From: Paenirhodobacter hankyongi
GTDB taxonomy: Bacteria > Pseudomonadota > Alphaproteobacteria > Rhodobacterales > Rhodobacteraceae
Assembly (NCBI RefSeq): GCF_003664585.1
Contig: NZ_RCHI01000001.1
Location: 124,001-188,000, forward strand
Length of the DNA: 64,000 nucleotides
Reading direction: 5' to 3'
How positions within the stretch are numbered: position 1 is the first letter of the stretch; every line of letters begins with the position of its first letter. Below are positions 27,185 through 34,883 of the stretch, piece by piece. Under the pieces are notes generated by a model. That model ran no database searches. It was not told where the DNA came from and saw only the letters and a program-made list of their open reading frames with translations. Both the position numbers and the translations under genes were made by a program.

Positions 27185-27192
27185 CATAGTGC

Positions 27193-28149
27193 TCAACCTT
27201 TCATCATTTCGGACTGTCTGACAATAACTTCCGCCTGCCGGATCGAAGCAATATCGACAAGACGGCCCTTGTAGACGGTGGCGCCGGCGCCCTCGGCCTT
27301 GGCCTTCTCCATCGCGGCAAGGATTTCGCGCGCTTCGGCGACTGCGGCCTCCGACGGCGTGAAGACCTCGTTGGCCAGCGCGACCTGCTTCGGATGGATC
27401 GCCCATTTGCCGACCATGCCGAGCGTGGCCGAGCGCAGCGCCTGCGCGCGGAAGCCCTCGTCGTCCGAGAAATCGCCGAACGGGCCGTCGACCGGCAGGA
27501 TGCCATGGGTGCGGCAGGCGGCGACGATCGCGGTCTGCGCCCAGTGCCACGGGTCCGACCAGTATTTCGCGCCCTCGCGGATCATGTAGTAGTTTTCCTG
27601 CGTGCCGCCGATGCCGGTCGTGGCCATCCCCATCGAGGCGGCGAAGTCGGCGGCGCCCAGGCTCATCGCCTGCAGGCGCGGGCTCGAGGCGGCGATTTCC
27701 TCGACATGGGCGATGCCGGCGGCGGTCTCGATGATGACCTCGAGCGAGATCCGCTTCTTGCGGCCCTTCGCGGCTTCGATCGCGGTGACCAGCGCATCGA
27801 CGGCATAGACGTCGGCGGCGCAGCCCACCTTCGGGATCATGATCTGGTCGATGCGCTCGGAGCCCTCTTCCAGCAGCTCGACGACGTCGCGATACCAATA
27901 GGGGGTGTCGAGGCCGTTGATCCGCACCGACAGATACTTGCTGCCCCAGTCGATGTCATGCGAGGCGGCGATGATGTTGCGCCGGGCCTGCGCCTTGTCG
28001 TCGGGGGCGACCGAATCCTCTAGGTCGAGGTTGATCACGTCCGCGGCCGAGCTGGCCATCTTCTCGAAGATCGCCGGGCGCGAGCCGGGTCCGAAAAGCT
28101 GGCAGCGGTTGGGACGGGCGGGGGCAGGCGGCTGGACGCGGAAGCTCAT
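27193..28149 (-). CDS. mcl1: L-malyl-CoA / beta-methylmalyl-CoA lyase
   Basis: A 318-residue CitE-like TIM-barrel lyase that is near-identical by eye to Rhodobacter sphaeroides Mcl1 in length and motifs. It has PNRCQLFGPGSRPAIFEKMA, the metal-binding NLDLEDSVAPDDK, SVRINGLDTP, MIPKVGCAADVYAVDAL and WAIHPKQVALANEVF. It cleaves beta-methylmalyl-CoA to glyoxylate and propionyl-CoA and forms malyl-CoA from glyoxylate and acetyl-CoA in the ethylmalonyl-CoA pathway of acetate assimilation. A longer upstream start was rejected because homology and AGAGGTG support 28149. It is divergent from dgcN across 276 bp. Confidence 0.94.
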   Translation of the reverse strand: MSFRVQPPAPARPNRCQLFGPGSRPAIFEKMASSAADVINLDLEDSVAPDDKAQARRNIIAASHDIDWGSKYLSVRINGLDTPYWYRDVVELLEEGSERIDQIMIPKVGCAADVYAVDALVTAIEAAKGRKKRISLEVIIETAAGIAHVEEIAASSPRLQAMSLGAADFAASMGMATTGIGGTQENYYMIREGAKYWSDPWHWAQTAIVAACRTHGILPVDGPFGDFSDDEGFRAQALRSATLGMVGKWAIHPKQVALANEVFTPSEAAVAEAREILAAMEKAKAEGAGATVYKGRLVDIASIRQAEVIVRQSEMMKG

Positions 28150-28293
28150 GGCACCTCTCGGCAAGTATGTTACGAGTTTTGTTGCCGTTGGGATATAATC
28201 TTGCGCATCCGCATGCAAGCCTTGTTTCGCAATCGCAGAATCGCGCGCCCGTCGTGGTGATGAATTTCATGGCAGAAAGAAAACTTGCATCTT

Positions 28294-28323
28294 TCTTCGA
28301 CAAATCTCAGAAAGTGTCGAAGA
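28294..28323. promoter_or_regulatory. 9-bp inverted repeat in the mcl1/dgcN intergenic region
   Basis: TCTTCGACA (28294-28302) and its reverse complement TGTCGAAGA (28315-28323) are 12 bp apart. This gives a 30-bp dyad with a 21-bp centre-to-centre distance, right for a dimer contacting two successive major grooves. It lies in the AT-richest part of the 276-bp divergent intergenic region (28150-28425), about 100 bp before dgcN and 145 bp before mcl1. The binding protein is unknown; no regulator gene lies next to it. Confidence 0.5.
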
Positions 28324-28425
28324 TTCTGCGATGTCCTGTGCGATCGCGGCGCATGTTTCTCAGGAAATCCGGTGCGGCCGCGGTAATCTTTCGCCAAACA
28401 CCCCATCAGCACGGCCGAGGAACCC

Positions 28426-29433
28426 ATGGCGCAGATCGAGACCCCCTATCTTCTTTTCCTGGGCGACGCGCCCGACCAGCTGGCCGCGAAGGTCGCGCAG
28501 GGCATCAAGGACTGGCGCCCGGAATTCGCCGTGGGCCAGTACCGGATGGAGGGCTGCAAGGCCGACATGGGCCTGCCGGACATGAACCTCGCGACGGCGA
28601 AGGCCGCCGGCTGCAGGACGCTGGTGATCGGCGTGGCGAACCGCGGCGGCATCATCTCGCCCGCGTGGAAGAAGGTTCTGGTCGCGGCGCTGGAAGAGGG
28701 CTTCGATCTGGCGTCGGGGCTGCACAACCTGCTGCGCGACGAGCCCGAGCTTGTTGCCGTGGCGCAGGCCTGCGGCCGCACCCTGCATGACGTGCGCGTG
28801 CCCTCGGTCGCCTATCCGATCGCGAATGGCGTGAAGCGCACGGGCAAGCGCATGCTGGCCGTCGGCACCGACTGCTCGGTCGGCAAGATGTACACCGCGC
28901 TCTGCATCGAGAAGGAGATGCGCGCCCGCGGCATGGCGGCCGATTTCCGCGCCACCGGCCAGACCGGGATTCTCATCACCGGCGACGGCGTGCCGCTTGA
29001 CGCGGTGATCGCCGATTTCATGGCGGGCTCGGTCGAATATCTGACCCCCGACAATGACGCCGAGCACTGGGACCTGATCGAGGGGCAGGGCAGCCTGTTC
29101 CACGTCAGCTATTCCGGCGTGACCATGGCGCTGGTGCATGGCGGCCAGCCCGACGCGCTGGTGCTGTGCCACGAGCCGACGCGGCCCCACATGCGCGGCC
29201 TGCCGGGCTACACTCTGCCCTCGCTCGAGGCGCTGCGCGACGTGGCGCTGACGCTCGCCCGCGTGGCGAACCCGGCCTGCGTGGTCGTCGGCATCTCGGT
29301 CAACACCCAGCACATGGCCGAGGACGAGGCGAAGGCCTATCTCGCCAGGCTCGAGGCCGAGATGGGCCTGCCCGCCACCGACCCCTTCCGCTTCGGTGCG
29401 GAAAAGCTCGTGGACGCGCTCGCCGCGATCTGA
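28426..29433 (+). CDS. dgcN: D-glutamate N-acetyltransferase-like protein DgcN (DUF1611)
   Basis: A 335-residue DUF1611-family protein. It carries a P-loop-like GTDCSVGK (147-154) in the C-terminal NTPase-like domain. Other conserved parts are VIGVANRGGIISPAWK and GQTGILITGDGVPLDAV. From recent literature I recall that DgcN acetylates D-glutamate and that the adjacent DgcA epimerises the product to N-acetyl-L-glutamate, allowing growth on D-glutamate. The next two genes here are an enolase-superfamily epimerase and a D-amino acid transaminase, which supports the assignment. The gene was formerly annotated only as DUF1611. Confidence 0.8.
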   Translation: MAQIETPYLLFLGDAPDQLAAKVAQGIKDWRPEFAVGQYRMEGCKADMGLPDMNLATAKAAGCRTLVIGVANRGGIISPAWKKVLVAALEEGFDLASGLHNLLRDEPELVAVAQACGRTLHDVRVPSVAYPIANGVKRTGKRMLAVGTDCSVGKMYTALCIEKEMRARGMAADFRATGQTGILITGDGVPLDAVIADFMAGSVEYLTPDNDAEHWDLIEGQGSLFHVSYSGVTMALVHGGQPDALVLCHEPTRPHMRGLPGYTLPSLEALRDVALTLARVANPACVVVGISVNTQHMAEDEAKAYLARLEAEMGLPATDPFRFGAEKLVDALAAI

Positions 29434-29443
29434 GACGGTGACA

Positions 29444-29469
29444 CCCGCCGGGGGGATGCCCTCGGCGGG
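29444..29469 (+). promoter_or_regulatory. intercistronic stem-loop between dgcN and dgcA
   Basis: CCCGCCG (29444-29450) pairs with CGGCGGG (29463-29469), and inner GGG/CCC bases can extend the stem past a mismatch. No T tract follows and the downstream genes read on, so it is more likely an RNA-processing or stability element than a terminator. Confidence 0.4.
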
Positions 29470-29499
29470 ACTATTCTTGCCAAGAAAAGGGGGGACGGG

Positions 29500-30462
29500 A
29501 TGATTTCCGTGACCGCGGATGTGTTCCGCCTGGCCGAGGTCTTCACCATCTCGCGCGGCAGCCGCACCGAGGCGAAGGTGCTGACGGTGCGGATCGAGCG
29601 CAATGGCGTGACCGGCTGGGGCGAATGCGTGCCCTATGCGCGCTATGGCGAAAGCCTTGAGACGGTGACCGCGCAGATCGCGACGCTTCCGGCCGCGATC
29701 ACCCGCGCCGAGCTGCAAGAGGCGCTGCCGCCGGGGGCCGCGCGCAATGCCGTCGACTGTGCGCTGTGGGATCTCGAGGCGAAGGCCGCGGGCAAGCGGG
29801 TGTGGGAGCTGGCGGGCCTTGCCGCGCCCGGGCCGCAGACCACCGCCTATACGCTCTCGCTCGACACGCCCGAACGGATGCGGGCGGCGGCGGCAAGGAA
29901 TGCCGCGCGGCCGCTGCTGAAGATCAAGCTTGGCACCCCCGACGACATGCCGCGGCTTGAAGCCGTGCGGGCGGGCGCGCCCGCCTCGACGATCATCGTC
30001 GACGCGAACGAGGGCTGGAGCGCCGAGGTCTATGCCGATCTCGCGCCGCATCTCGTGCGCCTTGGCGTCGCGCTGGTCGAACAGCCGCTGCCGGCGGCCG
30101 CCGATGAAGACCTGATCGGGCTTGCCCGCCCGGTGCCGGTCTGTGCCGATGAAAGCTGTCATGACCGCGCGAGCCTTGCCCACCTCAAGGGCAAGTATGA
30201 CATGATCAACATCAAGCTCGACAAGACCGGCGGTCTGACCGAGGCGCTGGCGCTGCGCGATCTGGCCCGTGCCGAGGGCTATCGGGTGATGGTCGGCTGC
30301 ATGGTCGGATCGAGTCTCGCGATGGCGCCCGCGGTGCTGGTTGCGCAGGGCGCGGAGGTTGTTGACCTTGACGGGCCGCTGCTTCTGGCCGAAGACCGCG
30401 ACACGCCGCTGTGTTACGACGCAGGCCGCGTTTTCCCGCCCGAACCGGGCCTGTGGGGCTGA
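29500..30462 (+). CDS. dgcA: N-acetyl-D-glutamate racemase-like enolase-superfamily protein DgcA
   Basis: A 320-residue member of the muconate-lactonising/dipeptide-epimerase branch of the enolase superfamily. The catalytic KxK is LLKIKLG (K141/K143), metal ligands are D168 (IIVDANEGW), E194 (VEQPLP) and D217 (ADESC), and the second base is K239 in INIKLDKTGG. By sequence alone it would be called an L-Ala-D/L-Glu epimerase. Its place behind dgcN points to the N-acetyl-D-glutamate racemase role. It is 66 bp after dgcN and 13 bp before the transaminase gene. Confidence 0.8.
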   Translation: MISVTADVFRLAEVFTISRGSRTEAKVLTVRIERNGVTGWGECVPYARYGESLETVTAQIATLPAAITRAELQEALPPGAARNAVDCALWDLEAKAAGKRVWELAGLAAPGPQTTAYTLSLDTPERMRAAAARNAARPLLKIKLGTPDDMPRLEAVRAGAPASTIIVDANEGWSAEVYADLAPHLVRLGVALVEQPLPAAADEDLIGLARPVPVCADESCHDRASLAHLKGKYDMINIKLDKTGGLTEALALRDLARAEGYRVMVGCMVGSSLAMAPAVLVAQGAEVVDLDGPLLLAEDRDTPLCYDAGRVFPPEPGLWG

Positions 30463-30475
30463 GAAGGAGATCTGC

Positions 30476-31336
30476 ATGAGCCGCACCGTCTATCTGAATG
30501 GCCAGTATCTGCCCGAGGAAGAGGCCATGGTCTCGATCTTCGACCGTGGTTTCGTCATGGGCGACGCCGTCTACGAGGTGACCTGCGTCCTCGATGGCAA
30601 GCTGATCGAGTTCGAGGGCCACATGACCCGCCTCGAGCGCTCGCTGCGCGAGCTCGAGATGACCTGTGACATCAGCCGCGAGGAATGGCTGGCGATCCAC
30701 CGCAAGCTGGTCGAGCTGAACGGCGTCACCGACGGCGGCGTCTATCTGCAGGTGACGCGCGGCAACGCGGGCGATCGCGACTTCCACTTCCCGCCGGCCG
30801 GCACGCCCGCGACCGTGGTGCTGTACACCCAGTCGAAGCCGGGCCTGGCGAATGACCCGCATGCGCTGACCGGCATCAAGGTGATCTCGGTTCCGGACCT
30901 GCGCTGGCACCGCCGCGACATCAAGACCGTGCAGCTCCTTTGGGCCTCGATGGCGAAGATGGCGGCCGAGAAGGCCGGCAAGGATGACGCCTGGTTCGTC
31001 GAGGACGGCTTCGTCACCGAGGGCTCGTCGAACAACTGCTACATCGTCAAGGGCAACAAGATCATCACCCGCAACCTGTCGAACGACATCCTGCACGGGA
31101 TCACCCGCGGCTCGGTGCTGAAGATGGCGCGCGAGGCGCAGCTGGAGATCGAGGAACGCCCCTTCACCATCGAAGAGGCGCAGGCGGCCGACGAGGCCTT
31201 CTACACCTCGGCCTCGTCCTTCGTGATGCCGATTGTCGAAGTGGATGGCGTCAGCCTTGGCGACGGCACCCCGGGCCGGGTGTCGAAGCGCCTGCGCGAG
31301 ATCTACATCGAGGAAAGCCGCAAGGTCGGGATCTGA
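30476..31336 (+). CDS. D-amino acid transaminase
   Basis: A 286-residue fold IV PLP aminotransferase of the D-alanine/branched-chain group. The PLP lysine is K150 in RRDIKTVQLLW. SIFDRGFVMGDAVYEVTCV near 20-38 and DDAWFVEDGFVTEGSSNN are typical of D-amino acid transaminases. It interconverts D-alanine and other D-amino acids with 2-oxoacids, giving or consuming D-glutamate, so it links a D-amino acid pool to the DgcN/DgcA route. Start at 30476 with AAGGAGA upstream. A good terminator lies at 31362-31387, closing the operon. Confidence 0.87.
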   Translation: MSRTVYLNGQYLPEEEAMVSIFDRGFVMGDAVYEVTCVLDGKLIEFEGHMTRLERSLRELEMTCDISREEWLAIHRKLVELNGVTDGGVYLQVTRGNAGDRDFHFPPAGTPATVVLYTQSKPGLANDPHALTGIKVISVPDLRWHRRDIKTVQLLWASMAKMAAEKAGKDDAWFVEDGFVTEGSSNNCYIVKGNKIITRNLSNDILHGITRGSVLKMAREAQLEIEERPFTIEEAQAADEAFYTSASSFVMPIVEVDGVSLGDGTPGRVSKRLREIYIEESRKVGI

Positions 31337-31361
31337 TCTTTCCCCGCACGGCGCCGATCAG

Positions 31362-31387
31362 GGCCCCGGCTTCGGTCGGGGCCTTTT
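31362..31387 (+). terminator. intrinsic terminator of the dgcN-dgcA-transaminase operon
   Basis: GGCCCCG (31362-31368) pairs with CGGGGCC (31377-31383), immediately followed by TTTT. It lies 25 bp after the transaminase stop and just before the end of the convergent membrane-protein gene. Confidence 0.8.
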
Positions 31388-31391
31388 CGTT

Positions 31392-31841
31392 TCAGGCATT
31401 GCTTCGGAAACGGAAGATTTCCGGGGTCAGGCGTGCGGCCACGGTGTCCTCGATCAGCAGCACCGGCGCGCCCGCGATCAGCACCCGGGTGTGCGGGCCC
31501 GCCTGTTCGAAGCGGATCTCCTCCGGGGCGGGGATGGGGATGTCGAGCTCGAGCTCGAGCAGGTCGCCCGGGGCGAAGCCGCGCACGCGGGTCAGGGTGG
31601 CGTCGGTGTCGTCCGCCTCGGCCTCGGCCGGTGCAAGCCCGGCCGCGACCCGGGCCAGAACCGTGTCATGGGCGTCCTCGGGCGGCGGCGCGTCGGCCGC
31701 CTCTGCCGGGAGCGCGTTCCGGGCCGGGGGAGGGGGCGCGGGCGCCTGCTCCTGTGCGCGTCGGGACGGGGCGAGCTCGGCCCAGGCCAGCAGGGCAAGC
31801 GCGCCGCCAAGGGCGATGAACAGGAGGAGAAGCAGGACCAT
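31392..31841 (-). CDS. single-span membrane protein of unknown function
   Basis: A 149-residue protein with one N-terminal helix (MVLLLLLFIALGGALALLAW), a proline/alanine-rich linker (about 25-60) and a small C-terminal domain (LTRVRGFAPGDLLELEL, then FEQAGPHTRVLIAGAPVLLI and AARLTPEIFRF). That domain resembles the non-repeat end segments of the RTX protein upstream (both have a DLLE/DLIEV strand and a V-L-V loop), but I see no firm family. It follows the RTX gene in the same direction by 76 bp, so the two probably form an operon. GGAGGAGAAGCAGG precedes its ATG. Confidence 0.65.
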   Translation of the reverse strand: MVLLLLLFIALGGALALLAWAELAPSRRAQEQAPAPPPPARNALPAEAADAPPPEDAHDTVLARVAAGLAPAEAEADDTDATLTRVRGFAPGDLLELELDIPIPAPEEIRFEQAGPHTRVLIAGAPVLLIEDTVAARLTPEIFRFRSNA

Positions 31842-31917
31842 CCGGGCCTCCGGGCTTTGCTTCAGCCTGCCGGCTGGCGCGCGCGCATGCAAGACATTCG
31901 TGCGCGCCGGTCCCCCG

Positions 31918-33861
31918 TCAGCCGTTCGCCGGTGCCGCGACCGAGACCGCGTAGCCGGCGCCGCTCGCCGGGTCGAGCACCGAGATGGTGGTGCCATCGC
32001 CCAGCGTGTCGAGCGTGCAGTCGGCCAGCCGCGCGACCAGCGTGTCGTTCACGAACAGCCCGACGCCGCCCTTGATGCTGTCCATCTGGAAGCTGTCCTG
32101 CGCCGGGTCGAAGCCGTCGACCACCACCTCGATCAGGTCGTTGGTGTTGAAATCGCTGATCGTGACCGGGGCGTCGCCCGGGGCCCAGACGATGCCGAAA
32201 GCGTCGTCGCCGTTGCCGCCGGTCATCGTGTCGCCGTCGTCGCCAAGCAGCAGGTCGTTCCCCGCACCGCCGTCAAGCCGGTCTGCGGCGCCCGCCAGGG
32301 GGTCGAGCGCGATCAGCGTATCGGTGCCCGAACCGCCCAGCAGCACGTCCTGGCCGGCATCGTCGGCGAGCAGATCGTTGCCGACATTACCCGCAAGCGT
32401 GTCATTGCCCGCGCCGCCGATCAGCGCATCGCTGCCGACGCCGCCGTTCAGGCTGTCGTCGCCCGCGCCGCCATCAAGACCGAAGACGCCGGCCTCGCGC
32501 AGTGCGCCGGTGATCTCGTCGGGCGAGGTGATGCCGTCGATCGCCTCGGACTCGAGCGCCGAGAAATCGCTGTCATTGCCCGCGTTGCCGAACAGCGTGT
32601 CGTTGCCGGTGCCGCCCGAGAGCGCATCGGCGCCGGTGCCACCGCTCAGGCTGTCGTCGCCCGCGCCGCCTGCCAGCACGTCGTTGCCATCCCAGCCGAT
32701 CAGCGTGTCGCGCCCGCCGCCGCCCATCAGGCTGTCGTCGCCCGAGCCGCCGTGCAGGCTGTCATGCCCCGCGCCGCCCCCCAGCGTGTCGTCGCCCATG
32801 CCGCCTGTCAGCGTGTCGTCGCCGTTGTTGCCGGCGAGCTGGTCGAAGCCGTTGCCGCCCGAAAGGACGTCGTCGCCCCGACCGCCGGTCAGCCTATCGG
32901 GCCCGGCAAAGCCAAGGAGCGTGTCGCCGGCGTTGCCGGCGTCAAGCTCGTCGGCGCCATTGGTGCCGGGGATCTCGTGGCCTTCGGTGCCGGCGGCGTC
33001 CGTGCTGTCCACCGCGTCGGCGGCCTTTGTCATGTCCGAGACCCCATACCGGTAGCCGGTCGCGGTATCGGTCAGGAAGATCGAGTCGCCGGTGTGCAGA
33101 TCCTCGAGCGTCGCGCCCTCGAGCGTGCCGACCAGCGCGTCGTTGACGTAGAGGCCGACGCCGCCCTCGAGGCTGTCCATCTGGAAGCTGTCGTGACCGG
33201 GGCGGAAGCCGTCGACCACGACCTCGACCATGTCACTGTCGTTGCTGAAGTCGGTGATCGTGACCGGGGCGTCGCCCGGGTTCCAGACGATTCCTAAACC
33301 GTCCTCGCCCTCGCCGCCGGTCATCGTGTCGCCATCGTCGCCAAGCATCACGTCGTCGCCCATGCCGCCCTCGAGCAGGTCGGCCGCGCCTGCCAAGGTG
33401 TCGAGCGCGATCAGCAGGTCGTCATTCGAACCGCCACGCAGTGTGTCGTGACCCGAATCGTCGGCCAGCAGGTCGTTGCCGACGTTGCCCGCGAGCGTGT
33501 CGTCGCCCCTCCCGCCGATCAGCGCATCGCGGCCGGTGCCGCCGTTCAGGCTGTCATCGCCCGCGCCACCATCAAGGCCGAAGACGCCGGCATCGTGCAG
33601 CGCGCCGGTCATGTCGTCGAGCGAGGTGATCCCGTCGAAGATGTCCGCATCGATGCCCGAGGCGTCGCGGTCATTGCCGCCGCCGCCCAGGATCGTGTCA
33701 TCGCCTGCGCCGCCGGTCAGCATGTCGGGGCCCGAGGTGCCGGTCAGGCGCTGATCGTGCTGGGGCTCGTTCTGGTCCTCGTCAGTCTCACCGCCGACCC
33801 CGCTGAACGCGGCCCCGGCAAGACCGAGCGGCAGAAGCGCAAAGAGCCACAACATTTCCAT
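31918..33861 (-). CDS. membrane-anchored RTX (haemolysin-type) calcium-binding protein with internal duplication
   Basis: A 647-residue protein with an N-terminal hydrophobic segment (MLWLFALLPLGLAGAAF) and then many RTX nonapeptides of the GGxGxDxLx type that bind calcium in beta-rolls. About 200 residues are duplicated: residues 76-275 (DGITSLDDMTGAL to the GYRYGV region) match 442-640 with most positions identical, including the non-repeat GDAPVTITDF and DSFQMDS segments. RTX proteins usually lack an N-terminal signal and leave by type I secretion; this one seems membrane-tethered or Sec-exported. No type I secretion genes are nearby. Start taken at 33861 with GAGG upstream. Confidence 0.82.
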   Translation of the reverse strand: MEMLWLFALLPLGLAGAAFSGVGGETDEDQNEPQHDQRLTGTSGPDMLTGGAGDDTILGGGGNDRDASGIDADIFDGITSLDDMTGALHDAGVFGLDGGAGDDSLNGGTGRDALIGGRGDDTLAGNVGNDLLADDSGHDTLRGGSNDDLLIALDTLAGAADLLEGGMGDDVMLGDDGDTMTGGEGEDGLGIVWNPGDAPVTITDFSNDSDMVEVVVDGFRPGHDSFQMDSLEGGVGLYVNDALVGTLEGATLEDLHTGDSIFLTDTATGYRYGVSDMTKAADAVDSTDAAGTEGHEIPGTNGADELDAGNAGDTLLGFAGPDRLTGGRGDDVLSGGNGFDQLAGNNGDDTLTGGMGDDTLGGGAGHDSLHGGSGDDSLMGGGGRDTLIGWDGNDVLAGGAGDDSLSGGTGADALSGGTGNDTLFGNAGNDSDFSALESEAIDGITSPDEITGALREAGVFGLDGGAGDDSLNGGVGSDALIGGAGNDTLAGNVGNDLLADDAGQDVLLGGSGTDTLIALDPLAGAADRLDGGAGNDLLLGDDGDTMTGGNGDDAFGIVWAPGDAPVTISDFNTNDLIEVVVDGFDPAQDSFQMDSIKGGVGLFVNDTLVARLADCTLDTLGDGTTISVLDPASGAGYAVSVAAPANG

Positions 33862-34010
33862 GACGAAATACCTCAGCAGAATCAAAGAATTGTCTTCAAT
33901 GTCCCCGGAGTGGCGGTGAGGTCAAGAAAAGTTGATGAAAAAGCCGTAAAATCGCGGCGTCATTCCGCACAATGCGGGCTGTGCGACGGGATTGTTTCCG
34001 GGCCTGCGGT

Positions 34011-34751
34011 TCAGAGGCCGCTTTCGGCCAGAACCCGGCTGAGCACCGGGGCAAGGCGCTCGGCCCAGGCCTGCTGGCCCCCGGCCTCGGCGATCAGGTC
34101 GTTGCGCAGCTCGATCAGCACGTTCGGCCGGCCCGGGGCCAGCGCATGGCGGTCGATCGAATCGCCGTCGAGATGGCCGGCATAGGGCTCGTTGTCGCCC
34201 ACGCAGATCCCCTCGGCCGCGAGCGCCGCGATCAGCGGCACGGCAAGCCGGCGGTCCTTGTGCGAGGACAGCACCCCCACCTGCCACGGCCGCGGCGCAT
34301 GGCCGCGCAGTTGCGGGGTGAAGGAGTGGATCGCGCAGATCACCGTGTCGGGCCGACGCGCGGCCAGCGTTTCGAGCGCGGCGTGATAGGGCCGGTGCAG
34401 GCGGGCGAGGCGTTCCTCGACGGCCGCATCCGAAATCGCGCGGTTCGCCGGGATGATCGTGCCATCGTACAGCTGCATTACCAGCGTCGGGTCATCCTCA
34501 CCGCGGTTCGGGTCGATCACCAGGCGCGAGAAATCGCTGTGGATGAGCGGGGCATCCAGCCGCTCGGCCAGCGCCTGCCCGAGGCCGAGCGCGCCCACGT
34601 CCCAGGCGATATGGCGTGCCATGTCGGCGGCCGCGATGCCGAGGGCGCCGCCGTTCACCCAGGCGGGCACGCGGTTCGTGGCGTGATCCACGGTGACAAG
34701 CCAGCGCGCAGGTCTTTCGGCGCCGATGATCTCGTAGGCAGGATGCGTCAT
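34011..34751 (-). CDS. N-formylglutamate amidohydrolase family protein
   Basis: A 246-residue member of the FGase family, which hydrolyses N-formyl-L-glutamate in histidine degradation or cleaves related N-acyl amino acids. Visible features are VTVDHATNRVP near the N-terminus, SRLVIDPNRGEDDP, ICAIHSFTPQLRG and VLIELRNDLI; the histidines and acidic residues are the likely zinc ligands. It is not in a hut operon here, so the true substrate is open. The start at 34751 is the first codon of the family-like sequence; the gene is divergent from pyk. Confidence 0.85.
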   Translation of the reverse strand: MTHPAYEIIGAERPARWLVTVDHATNRVPAWVNGGALGIAAADMARHIAWDVGALGLGQALAERLDAPLIHSDFSRLVIDPNRGEDDPTLVMQLYDGTIIPANRAISDAAVEERLARLHRPYHAALETLAARRPDTVICAIHSFTPQLRGHAPRPWQVGVLSSHKDRRLAVPLIAALAAEGICVGDNEPYAGHLDGDSIDRHALAPGRPNVLIELRNDLIAEAGGQQAWAERLAPVLSRVLAESGL

Positions 34752-34883
34752 GTGTTCGTCGTCTCTTTCGGTCACGACAGGTTTACGCCAGCGCGGCGGG
34801 CAGGGCCAGTTGCCCCCTGCCGGTTTTTGTTCCATAGCTGGGCGCGGCCCGCCAACCGACTGAAACAACAGGATCGAGGACGG

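Noticed and set aside
27116-27187. 23-residue minus-strand ORF at the mcl1 3' end
   Set aside because: It overlaps a terminator hairpin and has only a weak ribosome-binding site, so it is not listed as a gene, only mentioned with the crossed terminators.
31399-33297. Plus-strand 632-codon repetitive frame (V-V-A-R-A-A type repeats)
   Set aside because: Its repeats are the reverse-strand image of the RTX nonapeptide repeats in the real minus-strand gene; there is no ribosome-binding site.
31918-33861. CRISPR-like or tandem DNA repeat array suggested by recurring cagcgtgtcgtcg strings
   Set aside because: The recurrence comes from coding for GGxGxDxLx nonapeptides in an intact reading frame; there are no uniform repeats with unique spacers.
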